Shown here: one piece after another, positions 55,400 through 64,000 of the stretch | How the letters are laid out: every line of letters starts with the position of its first letter | Position numbering within the stretch: the stretch's first letter is position 1 | DNA from: Triatoma infestans | Lineage: Eukaryota; Arthropoda; Insecta; Hemiptera; Reduviidae | Assembly (NCBI GenBank): GCA_011037195.1 | Contig: JAAEAF010006004.1 | Location: 1 to 64,000, forward strand | DNA length: 64,000 nt | Direction: 5' to 3' | Program-made: the position numbers and the translations under genes | The notes under the pieces: generated by a model | The model's input: the letters and a program-made list of their open reading frames with translations, nothing else | What the model was told of the DNA's origin: nothing | Database searches by the model: none

Positions 55400-56070
55400 G
55401 CTACAGTCCTATAATAGAACCTGGACCTCATTCAAGAGAGAATGCCTCTCTTCCCTATCTTCGGCTTTTTGGCGCCATCTTCTGACACCTGCCTTTCGCA
55501 AATCACTTTCTGCATCATCCAGCCATCTTATTCTTGGACGATCTCTTGGTCTACCCCCCCCCCTCCGGATGTCCATACAATTCCTTGGTACTCGGTGATG
55601 GGGCATCCGCTCAACATGGCCGAGCCATCTCAATCTTCCGTTTTTTGATACAAGAAACTATATCGGGTTCTACGTATAGTCTCTTGAGTTCTTCGTTCTT
55701 TTGGATCCTCCATTCACTGTTAATATATACAGGGCCGTAGACTTTCCGCAACACTTTTCTTTCCTCATATTCTAAGCATATTTTCTTTCACATTGTTGCC
55801 TCAGTGTCCATGATGGCTCGCTACCGTACATCACTACCGGCCTAACTATTGTTTTATAAATAATAATTTTCTCCGGATATGACGTTATTCTTAAACCGCA
55901 AAGCTTTTTGTAACGCATATAAACTCTGGAAACTTGGTTCCTGCAGTTATCTACCTTTTATTTCAACGGTGATGTCACTATTTGCTGTCAGTACGGAGCC
56001 AAGATATTTGAACTTATCGCATGTGGAGAAGGTATAATTGAGAATTTGAACTTGCTTTTCTCATTGACTC
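55400..56070 (-). pseudogene. LINE reverse transcriptase tail
   Basis: Minus strand, several frames: FKYLGSVLTANSDITVEIK (near 56000), IVRPVVMYGSEPSWTLR, then EERKVLRKVYGPVYINSEWR, EELKRLYVEPDIVSCIKK, and an intact last frame (55409-55633) MRWLGHVERMPHHRV, GGRPRDRPRIRWLDDAESDL, RKAGVRRWRQKAEDREE. Same clade as the LINE at 10570-11331 (shared 'RKVL..IYG', 'EL..LY.EPD.V'). 3' end in an ATT-repeat. No catalytic domain; dead. Confidence 0.75.
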
Positions 56071-56198
56071 TGGAGCCTTAATGTGCCTTCATTTTTATAG
56101 ATTGCAAAAAACTTAAAGCTTATTGATCATCCGAATCCATCAAAATTAATCGAAAGAAACAAATCTTGAATTAAAAAACAATTTCTTCAAAAAAAAAA

Positions 56199-57041
56199 TC
56201 TGGTGTGAAACACATGACGTTCTCTTCTACCAATCCATGCAGGTAAAGAAGGGAATATTGTAGTCCAGAAGAGCACGCCAAAAAGATTGAACCAACCTAA
56301 ATAATATTAGAAATTTAAAGTCACAAATTCCGCAAAACTCTGTAGTACTTTAGAAAAAACAGTTGCAGTTACTATTCCTCCCAAAACCTCCTCCCAAGAT
56401 AAAACAATTTTTTCCCGGGTAATGTTTCAAAATAACAGTGACAAAATTATTTTTTAGTAAAGTGGTAATGTAAACGCACTTCCGGTCATCGAATTCTTTT
56501 CAAACTCGGAATTTCAACAACATATTGAATTCTTATTAATATTATTTAGATGACAGAATTGTCTAGTAAACTGAATTAGCACTTTAGATAAAAACATAAC
56601 CCCACCCCTCCCCCAAAAGTGCCCTTAAATGAATTTTACCGGAGAAATGTTTCAAATAAAAGTTGTAGCTCTTTGTATGTGTAGTTGATATACCAAGTTT
56701 GAAGAAAATCGTTGGAAGCATTTTTGAGAAAATCGCAAAAACGTAAAAAAAAAAAAAAAACTAATAAAGTGGTACTTCCGGTTGAGGAATTTTAACAGAT
56801 AACGTACAGTCAGATCCCATGGTGATACCTAAACAGAATATCAAGTTTCAACTTTCTACGGTTTTTCGTTTTTTGAGCTCTGCTGTTCACATACATACAC
56901 CCCCACACATAGACCATTTGCTAAAAACCACTTTTTTTTAGACTCAGGGGATCTCAAAACTGATATTTCCGGTGAAAACTCAATATCGAAAATTTGACAC
57001 GATTACAATACTTCCTTCCTCTTACTAGGAGTAAGAGAATG
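56199..57041 (-). mobile_element. DINE/Helentron-like repeat, copy 17 (well preserved)
   Basis: Minus orientation. Starts TCTGGTGTGAAACACATGAC, ACTTCCGGT boxes at about 56480 and 56775, and a typical end with CTCTTACTAGGAGTAAGAG (57018-57036) forming the terminal hairpin. Confidence 0.7.
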
Positions 57042-57654
57042 TAAAATGAATCATTAGTTGAGCAATGCTAGGCCCTTTTTTTTTTTTGCATCTTTCATGA
57101 AGTTTTTGCAGAGAAGGTTAATTTTTGTAAAAAAAAAAAAAAACTCGCAATAATTTACATGAATTTAAAAAGTGGTATTTCTAATTTCTGTTCTTTCTTA
57201 ATATATTTTTTAAAAAAACTGAATTTTTATCGTACGTTTAACAGCGAATTCTGAAAGGGATTATTGTGTGTTAGTTCTATATTTATAAAATAAAATGAAT
57301 TAATTTTGCTATGGTAAACAGAAAAAAAAGAAGAAGAAGCCTGATTCATTAAAAGAAAAACAAATGGAAAAATGAAAATGATGGAAAATCTTTGTTGGTC
57401 ATTGCCCCCAGGCCACGGCCCACATTTCATTGGCCGACTTTCTCTTATTACTTTCCCATTTTCACATCCACAATAAATAACAACTCATGCAAACTACCCA
57501 CGTATAAACATGTTAATCACATCCAAATAATAATACACAGGTAATATATAATTTTTTTGTTTGGTTATATTATTACTTTTAAAAAAATACACGGCACATT
57601 AGAATAATTTTCTTTTTTTTATGTGAAAAAAAAAAAATGAAAATTATTTCATAA
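57042..57654. other. AT-rich spacer
   Basis: Nothing recognised. Confidence 0.45.
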
Positions 57655-57656
57655 TA

Positions 57657-59134
57657 TATAGGGTGACCAGAGTTATATGCTCCACCCACTTTTTTTTTAA
57701 ACGGCGGGAAATTTCGAAAAAATAGAAAACACGTATTTAATCATTTTTAGTCTAGTTTATTTTCAGTGATTGATCCATTTTTTTAAACCCCAATATCCCG
57801 AGATACAGCATCCAACTTTTTTTTTTCAAATGGAACATTATATTTTTTTTTGCATATTTTTATAGTACTTGAGCCTCTAAAAAAAAAAAAAAAAAATTTA
57901 AAATCGGTTAGGTTTTTCAAAAGTTATGGTAATTTAAAATATGAAAAACAAATTTCAGTTTAATGTCAAAATTACCTTATTTTTTCTTTAAAGAAGCTCT
58001 TCAAACTGGGCACCATCAACGGATAGGCAAGCCAAAGCTCTGGACTCCCACGCTCTGTTTGTAGCAGCACTTAGGTGGCAAAGTCAACATCTAGGCAGGC
58101 TAGAGTTATTCGACGTTCCAGATCTTCGACTGAAGCCACGGGATTAAGGTTACTGTACACTTTATTTTTTAGATATCCCCACAAAAAATGCACAATTTTA
58201 TGGACTGATGAATCAAAGTTTACCAACAATGGCCTTCTTAATCGTTGGAACTTTAGAATATGGGCAGAAGAAAATCCACAAGTTACCTTCGCCACACGCC
58301 ATCAGGTTGTTTTTTCTACAAACGTTTGGTGTGGAGTTTTAGGAAACCAACTAATCGGCCCATACTTCTACAGAGGGAACTTAACTGGTGAAAGGTATCT
58401 AACTTTTTTAAGAGACATTTTGCCAGTTCTGCTTGAAGATGTTCCTCTAAAACGTCGGCTAGATATGTATTTTCAACAAGATGGTTACCCGGCACATAAT
58501 GCGAGAGTTGTTCGACATTACCTGGACAGAAATTTCCACGAAAAGTGGTTAGGAACTCATGGTCCGAATGGCCACTATCTCCGGACTTAACCCCAATGGA
58601 CTATTTTTTGTGGGGATATCTAAAAAATAAAGTGTACAGTAACCTTAATCCCGTGGCTTCAGTCGAAGATCTGGAACGTCGAATAACTCTAGCCTGCCTA
58701 GATGTTGACTTTGCCACCTAAGTGCTGCTACAAACAGAGCGTGGGAGTCCAGAGCTTTGGCTTGCCTATCCGTTGATGGTGCCCAGTTTGAACAGCTTCT
58801 TTAAAGAAAAAATAAGGTAATTTTGACATTAAACTGAAATTTGTTTTTCATATTTTAAATTACCATAACTTTTGAAAAACCTAACCGATTTAAATTTTTT
58901 TTTTTTTTTTTTAGAGGCTCAAGTACTATAAAAATATGCAAAAAAAAATATAATGTTCCATTTGAAAAAAAAAAGTTGGATGCTGTATCTCGGGATATTG
59001 GGGTTTAAAAAAATGGATCAATCACTGAAAATAAACTAGACTAAAAATGATTAAATACGTGTTTTCTATTTTTTCGAAATTTCCCGCCGTTTAAAAAAAA
59101 AGTGGGTGGAGCATATAACTCTGGTCACGCTGTA
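57657..59134. mobile_element. Palindromic Tc1/mariner derivative with ~530-bp arms
   Basis: TA at 57655-57656 and 59135-59136 is the expected target duplication. The left arm (57655-58188) and right arm (58604-59136) are near-perfect reverse complements; only 415 bp in the middle is single copy. The right arm carries the 3' third of a transposase gene (third catalytic D, stop at 58719) and the right terminus; the left arm is an inverted copy of it, replacing the promoter and N-terminal half. Outer ends differ at two positions (TAGGGTGACC, CAGCGTGACC). The RNA would fold into a very long hairpin. Confidence 0.9.
58189..58719 (+). pseudogene. Truncated, frameshifted mariner-type transposase
   Basis: DDE/D transposase of the IS630-Tc1-mariner superfamily, which cuts and joins transposon ends at TA. 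Genuine coding begins at about 58191: TILWTDESKFTNNG (first D), NVWCGVLGNQLIGPYFYRG, RYLTFLRDILPVLLEDVPL, MYFQQDGYPAHN (second D), FHEKWLGTHGPN. A shift near 58570 moves to WPLSPDLTPMDYFLWGYLK (third D), ending LACLDVDFAT-stop at 58719. The frame running in from 58075 is the antisense of the duplicated C-terminus, not an N-terminus. DNA-binding helix-turn-helix domains are missing, so it cannot be active. Related to the decayed transposase at 62.69-63.55 kb. Confidence 0.85.
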
Positions 59135-59136
59135 TA

Positions 59137-59600
59137 TTAAATAAAAGATTATAATTGATCATATTTTCTAAGACACTACGATGAAAAATAGAAGAATTTA
59201 TGAAAAATTATTGAGTCAAAGTTTTGAATAGTTTTTAATTTCGACTTAAAAAAAAAAAAATCGAATCGTGATAGTTTTTAAATCCAATCTGCTTTCTTAA
59301 ATTATTTTTCCATCAATTTGCTAACTTTGATTCGATAAAGTGTATAAGTAATATAAACTACGACCATAAAATAGCATATTCTACCAATTTACGCTATTTC
59401 ACAAATAACGTCCTAAAATAATAATATATTACCCCTAATTATTAGGTTGATATCAGCACTCGATTGCCTATATCTTACTCCATTTAATTCTCCATCTAAA
59501 ATGCAATAAAATTTTCTTAAAATTGGAATTTCTTTAGAACAAATTTATGTCAACGTAAAGAAGATTTTTTTTTCATACGATGCAATGTTATAATGTTATA
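59137..59600. other. AT-rich spacer
   Basis: Nothing recognised. Confidence 0.45.
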
Positions 59601-59604
59601 TTCT

Positions 59605-59820
59605 TGAATGTGTGGTTGGGTCCATGCTCGATAATCTCTAGTATTTTATCCGTCATAACATGCTCATTTCTATTCTTCCTGAACCTGTTTCGGATTTTCA
59701 TCCATCGTCAGTGTAAATTTATCTTTGTTCGTGTGAGAATTTACTTCAATTGTAATATTTCTATTACACGCTACACTTGCTGGCTTGTTGATTGTATATC
59801 GTCGATTGATTAAATACTGG
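59605..59820. mobile_element. Foldback element, subfamily 2, single arm with tail (copy J)
   Basis: Left tail TGTGTGGTTGGGTCCATGCT, then TCTAGTATTTTATCCGTCAT, the minus-strand hammerhead-like block, and further arm sequence to about 59810 (TTACTTCAATTGTAATATTT as in copy B). The opposite arm is missing; no TSD found. Confidence 0.65.
59678..59714 (-). ncRNA. Hammerhead-like motif, copy J (decayed site)
   Basis: Minus strand: CTGACGA, T, GGAT-GAAA-ATCC, GAAA, CAGGTTC. Stem II is perfect with a GNRA loop; the GGTC before the cleavage site is altered. Confidence 0.3.
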
Positions 59821-59879
59821 AGATTGGAAAGTTTCTTGCAGCAAATGTTTTGTATACCTAAACGTTACGAATAATTTTT

Positions 59880-60001
59880 TTTTTTTTTTTAATTTAAGGC
59901 GTGTCAACATCTATGGCCAACATCAAATTTTCAAATTTGTCGCATCTTTATGGACCTTTCCAAAATAGAACTTGGTCATTTATCAATGATCTGAAGAGAG
60001 A

Positions 60002-60042
<41 letters not shown>

Positions 60043-60252
60043 TGATAACGAGGAGTATAATAGGCCCATCTTTGTCTCAAGTGATTCAACCCTTTAATTT
60101 TTTATTTTTGAAGGACCCTAACCAAATTAGAGAAAGATACGTTCAAATTAAAGATCATTCAAGATATGGAGTCAATGGATGCAAATGAAATGAGAAATCT
60201 TCAGTTTTTTTTTAATGTAAGTTTTTACGATTCCACATCTGTGGAAATTAAA
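59880..60252. other. SINE end fragment, microsatellites and unassigned sequence
   Basis: 59890-59925 is the 3' end of a family 1 SINE (minus). 60000-60042 is a (GT)n(GA)n tract. The rest, to 60252, has no recognised feature. Confidence 0.5.
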
Positions 60253-60440
60253 TTTTTTTATTCATTAAGCCGCGTCAACATCTATGGACATCCCGGAGCC
60301 TTCTCAATGCACTGCCGGCCTCTGGATAGTGTTCTTCGATAAAGACAACACTGTCCATCACCGGACAGTCTGAGCTGTAGAGGCTCCTAGGAAGAAAAAA
60401 ATCTAAGGGCCCTGCTGGATTTCCCTTCCCTCCTTATAAT
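60253..60440 (-). mobile_element. tRNA-derived SINE, family 1
   Basis: Minus strand: GGAGGGAAGGGAAATCCAGC head (boxes lost), TCTTCCTAGGAGCCTCTACA, ACTGTCCGGTGATGGACAGT hairpin, CCAGAGGCCGGCAGTGCATT, and GATGTTGACGCGGCTTAATG. Confidence 0.75.
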
Positions 60441-60492
60441 TAATAAAAAATGTTATATCAGTGGGGGCTGGCGAAAATTTTATGTCGGGGTG

Positions 60493-60527
<35 letters not shown>

Positions 60528-60838
60528 TAAATATATATATATATATATAAAATATAATTCATAACGATTCAGCAACAATTTATTTGTAAATAAATTTACA
60601 GATTAAAAAAAAAAACTACATTAATAAAAATAGTATTTGAAATTTATTCTATTCTTCAAATTTTTGCATTCACTAAATTCTTCAAGAAACTTTCATTAAA
60701 TTTTTTTATAGCTTAGTGCTCAATTAACAATGTTGGATTCATTTATTTGGTGCCATGACTAATGCAAACTGAATATCGACGAGTCCTAGCCATAACTGTC
60801 TGAACTTGAACATTCAGACACTGCATTAGAGTGTAGCA
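60441..60838. other. Possible hAT left end and microsatellites
   Basis: CAGTGGGGGCTGGCGAAAAT at about 60461 resembles the CAGTGGCGGCT-type end of hAT elements (then GGGGTGCTGC), but no matching right end or TSD is clear. (CA)n at about 60493-60525 and (AT)n at 60531-60550. Confidence 0.3.
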
Positions 60839-61080
60839 AGGAAAGAAGGGATTAATTAGCTCAGTGTTAGCAATGCTTGATTAGCAACGCGGAAGTCTAG
60901 GATTCAAATTCAGCTGTGTGGCCCTTAGATTTCCTTTTTTTTCCGAGGGGCCTCTTCAGATCACTGTCCGGTGATAGGCCTTGTTGTTTGTGGCGCGAGA
61001 ATTCTGTCCGGAGGCCGGCAGCGTAGTGAGAAGGCTTCGGCCATAGTTGTTGACGCGGCTTAAATAAACAAAAACAAAAA
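60839..61080 (+). mobile_element. tRNA-derived SINE, family 1, near full length
   Basis: Head GGGATTAATTAGCTCAGTGT (A box), GATTAGCAACGCGG loop region, decayed B box GGATTCAAATTC, body TCACTGTCCGGTGATAGGCC and CGGAGGCCGGCAGCGTAGTG, and 3' end GTTGACGCGGCTTAAATAAA. Confidence 0.8.
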
Positions 61081-61099
61081 ATTTTAGCAGTGACATTCC

Positions 61100-61430
61100 T
61101 GCATCCCTAAATTCAGGAAGTATTCCGATCGTGTAAAATTATCCAAATTGAGATTTCACAGGAAATACACATTTTAAGGTACGCTGAGTAAGCGAATGGT
61201 GTGTGTATACGTGTTCATGAAAAATCTCCGAAATTAAGATCATAGGAAGCTCAAACCTGGTATTCTGATTATATGCTATCACCGTATTTGCATACGCAGG
61301 TTTCAGGCCAAATCAATTAAGCGAAAGTGCGACTTTACTGAATGGATTTTCCATTTTTTGGCGATTTTTTTTTCGTAAACACCTCCAACGATTTTTTTTT
61401 TCAAAATTAGTGTGCACTCACTCATCAGAG
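61100..61430 (+). mobile_element. DINE/Helentron-like repeat, partial copy 18
   Basis: AGGAAGTATTCCGATCGTGT (61111), GAGATTTCACAGGAAATACA, AATTAAGCGAAAGTGCGACT (61314). It is cut off by foldback copy H; no continuation was identified beyond it. Confidence 0.55.
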
Positions 61431-61464
61431 ATATTTTCCGTGATAGCCTGTTTCTTTTTGTGGT

Positions 61465-61502
61465 CATCGACCGGTTTCGGGCGTTCGCCAATCATCAGGA
61501 TG
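61465..61502 (-). ncRNA. Hammerhead-like motif, left arm of copy H
   Basis: Minus strand: CATC, CTGATGA, T, TGGC-GAAC-GCCC, GAAA, CCGGTC, GATG. Canonical CUGAUGA core; the outer stem II pair is lost. Confidence 0.35.
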
Positions 61503-61674
61503 CTTTTTGTCGTCAAACAGTGTGATAACATAGATTTGCACAGAGCAAATTCAGTTTACACACTGACTGGTGTTTTTTAACTGTATCAACTTCAACTTCA
61601 AAAAAAAAAAACAGTCAGTGTGTAAACTGAATTTGCTCTGTGCAAGTCTGTGTTGTCACACTGTCTGAAAAACG

Positions 61675-61712
61675 CATCCTGAAGATGGGCGAACGCCCGA
61701 AACCGGTCGATG
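61675..61712 (+). ncRNA. Hammerhead-like motif, right arm of copy H (intact)
   Basis: CATC, CTGAAGA, T, GGGC-GAAC-GCCC, GAAA, CCGGTC (C at 61708), GATG. Identical to the copy A motif. Confidence 0.4.
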
Positions 61713-61752
61713 AACCACAAAATGAAGCAGGCTACCACGGAAAATGTCTCTC

Positions 61753-62539
61753 TGTTGCTTGATATGTCACTCTGGATTTGATAAAATCTGAAACACGTAG
61801 CAATTTATTGCTTATCATTTAAAAGAAATGTATTCTTATATAATAATTATATATTTTAAAACTTGATAATTCAAGATAACAATGCAGAAATAGAACATGA
61901 AAAGAAAAAGTGGTAAAAATATTTAATAAAAACTAATATAGTATATAGTATGGAAATGAAGAACAGTCTAGTGTCTGAGACGGTAGACTTCTAATAAATA
62001 TTCAGTATTATAGTTAATATAAATAATTTATAGTCAAGGATACCTATCTAGTTTACTGCCATATTATAATCATCCTTATTAATAACAATCATTTTAATGA
62101 GTAAATCTTATTTTTTTCTTTTTTATTTTTTATTTTATTTTATATACGAATCGTTTAAATTAAAATAATGTAATATTTTAGATAATTTCTATATATTATT
62201 ATATCTTGATGTTTAATATAAAATGAAAATAATAATTACAAAGAAGCTATCGATATTATAGTTTATTTTGTAAACAGATGTCTGGTTTGGCATTATAATG
62301 CAGTGAAAGGTTCATACCTCTCTCTCTTCCTCTCTCTCTCACTATCTCACCTCTCTTGTTATTATTATTTTTTTTGTAAGAAAACAACTTCAAGAAATAT
62401 CAACACAATTTGTCACATGATACGTAATATTTTAATTGTAGACAACAGCAAAAAAGACACCAAGCAGCCCTGCTTATATTATATATATGATAAAAAAATG
62501 CGTGATAAACACAGGTCCAAAAATGGTTCCTAACTGATG
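61753..62539. other. AT-rich spacer
   Basis: Nothing recognised besides a CTCT-rich patch at 62320-62345. Confidence 0.45.
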
Positions 62540-62541
62540 TA

Positions 62542-63660
62542 CAACCATTGAAAGGTGGATAGGTAAAATTAATAATAAAAAAAGATTTCTTTTTAAACAG
62601 AACTTTATTATTAAAGAAACACATTCCATTATTGTGCCTTCCATAAATTAAATTCCATTAGTCTTTTTTCTTCATATACTAAAGACTTGATTTGTCCCCC
62701 AAGAAAGTAGTCGAGAAATTTTTAGAACAAGATGACATCAGAGGCCAAAGAATGAGCCACCTCACCTATTCCTAATCAACGATTATAGTGCGAAGTATTT
62801 AAAAATGAGGTTACCTTCCTATCAAAATGAGCTAGTGCGCCGTTCTACTGAATCAACACCTAAACTCTGTATGTTAGAAGAACATTCTTCATAACAAGGA
62901 GTAGTTCTTTTTGTGTAAAGCAATGATTAATCATCTGTTAAACGACCTTCCATTACAAAAGGTCAAATAAGTTGGTCAATAATAATTTCACACCAAATGT
63001 TTACTGAAAATCTATACTGCAAATTTCTTTTGTAGGTTTTCATTAGATCATTTGAATTTCGTTTATTATTGATACCATCTCTACCGATAGTAGCTTCGTT
63101 AGTGAATAAAATCTGTTGAAGTACATGTTGGGTGGTGGTCAGTGAGCTAACGAAAATTACATGCTCAACATGAAATCTTCTGGCAAGAAAGCCTTACTAT
63201 TACAAATCCCTCAACACAAGCAAATGGTACAATACGCTGTAATATGGTTTCCTCTTGATCTACACCAACTCGGCCATGTTTAGCAGTAGTTTTAGGAAAC
63301 GATCCTGTTTCTTGTAAATATGGGTGAACTCTACCAAATATACGGCGATCTAGTTACTCTGCGATTAGGAAATCGCCACTGACATATTCTTCCATTTAAA
63401 TAAATATTCCATTTCCCAAAAATAAATATTCCATTTCCTGCACTGACATTTTAATTGCCTGCAACTACCCGCCTTTCATTTCCGCTACAAAACCGTAAAC
63501 ATAATGAATATCATCGTATTCTTCTGCAACTGAACAGCTGACAATATTGAAAATAACGACAACTGAAGACACATTAATGGAATTTGTTCCTTTAATAATA
63601 AAGTTCTATTTAAAAACATTTTATGTTTATTAATTTCAGCTGTCCACCTTTCAATGGCTG
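62542..63660 (-). mobile_element. Complete but decayed mariner-type element (1119 bp)
   Basis: TA target duplication at 62540-62541 and 63661-63662. Terminal inverted repeats of about 95 bp: left CAACCATTGAAAGGTGGATA, right (reverse complement) CAGCCATTGAAAGGTGGACA, continuing through AACTTTATTATTAAAG and ACATTCCATTATTGTG with few differences. The size and the transposase relic between them fit the IS630-Tc1-mariner superfamily. Confidence 0.85.
62690..63550 (-). pseudogene. Decayed mariner-type transposase
   Basis: Minus strand, several frames. N-terminal EEYDDIHYVYGF (near 63500) resembles the DUF4817-type helix-turn-helix. Then DRRIFGRVHPYLQETGSFPK and TTAKHGRVGV (63265-63350), the second DNA-binding helix region. 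Then LFTNEATIGRDGINNKRNSN (near 63050-63110), where the first catalytic D of T-D-E is changed to N. Then FSVNIWCEIIIDQLI. The later D boxes are unreadable. Stops and shifts throughout; dead. Same transposase group as 58189-58719. Confidence 0.75.
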
Positions 63661-63662
63661 TA

Positions 63663-64000
63663 CTTGGAAAAAATTAAAAAAAATTAATTAGAAAATTTCG
63701 CTTTCAAATAGACAGTAGAAAAAAATGATTAAAAATAAATAAATAGACCAGAATTGAAAATATATCGCTAATAAAATATTTGACATTATCGGCTGAATGC
63801 TTAACAAAAAGAAAAAAACTGTAGAACGCAAAACTCAAAAGACATCTTGGTGCAATTCACAAATTTTAGTTCACCCTTTTTATATTAGATAGACGCAATC
63901 ATAAAATTGGTGAAACTTTAGTAAAATACGCGAATGAATTATCAAGTTTGATCTTCCTATGTTTATATGTTAATTACTTCATAAGAAACACACAAAACAT
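63663..64000. other. AT-rich end of window
   Basis: Nothing recognised. Confidence 0.45.

Larger units (their letters stand above)
61421..61752. mobile_element. Foldback element, subfamily 1, copy H (~330 bp)
   Basis: Left arm from TCATCAGAGATATTTTCCGT, right arm to GGAAAATGTCTCTCTG. Both arms are nearly complete and both hold the hammerhead-like block. The centre is a further palindrome (CACACTGACTG...CAGTCAGTGTG) around an A-rich loop. The usual tail is absent and no TSD is obvious, so an end may have been lost. Confidence 0.85.

Noticed and set aside
58075..58190. Apparent N-terminus of the transposase frame
   Set aside because: It is the antisense of the duplicated transposase C-terminus, created by the palindrome.
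1..64000. CRISPR arrays, bacterial operons, rRNA, viral genes
   Set aside because: No regularly spaced repeats with unique spacers, no bacterial gene organisation, no rRNA words and no recognisable viral genes; the tandem units seen are transposon sub-repeats.

Overview
The window looks like a gene-poor, AT-rich, repeat-packed stretch of an arthropod, most likely insect, nuclear genome. The reasons are a spliced gene for an Emc/Id-type helix-loop-helix protein with insect-like features, Tc1/mariner and hAT DNA transposons, jockey/R1-like and other LINE fragments, tRNA-derived SINEs and many microsatellites. Nothing looks bacterial, organellar or viral. The insect order cannot be fixed from the sequence.

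One intact host gene is supported: extra macrochaetae (emc), two exons at 52019-52733 (+), 135 residues. Its upstream region (51600-52018) carries two Su(H)-like sites, an E-box and TATA-like elements. Nearly everything else is layered mobile DNA, and most of the short open frames are decayed transposon pieces or chance.

Region by region. 0-10 kb: a jockey-like reverse transcriptase relic, the first copies of a ~1 kb non-coding DINE/Helentron-like repeat, two short palindromic (foldback) elements and two SINEs. 10-20 kb: a LINE with 17-bp target-site duplications (TSDs), a SINE, tandem DINE-like copies, and an 841-bp foldback element with a perfect 20-bp TSD. 20-32 kb: several RNase H-bearing LINE tails (one splits a SINE), a large ~690-bp palindrome, and two hAT-like elements with ACCGGT-rich ends. 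32-46 kb: more DINE-like copies, a hAT-like element with a nested jockey tail, and foldback elements, two of which carry the same LINE tail inserted at the same internal site. 46-57 kb: a LINE bracketed by ~200-bp direct repeats, then emc, then another LINE tail. 57-64 kb: a near-perfect palindromic mariner derivative, SINEs, another foldback element, and a complete but decayed mariner element with ~95-bp inverted repeats.

The most interesting system is the foldback family (4.3, 5.3, 16.3, 23.4, 25.7, 40.8, 42.1, 44.7, 59.6 and 61.4 kb). The arms hold a hammerhead-ribozyme-like block (CTGANGA, stem-loop, GAAA, ACC/GGT, C, then a stem I partner). Two diverged subfamilies keep the core and change the stem II bases in a compensating way. 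Both end in a related ~30-bp one-sided tail and have 10-20 bp TSDs. This resembles non-autonomous derivatives of ribozyme-bearing retroelements (Penelope-like elements or retrozymes), but an extra U next to stem II leaves catalytic activity unproven.
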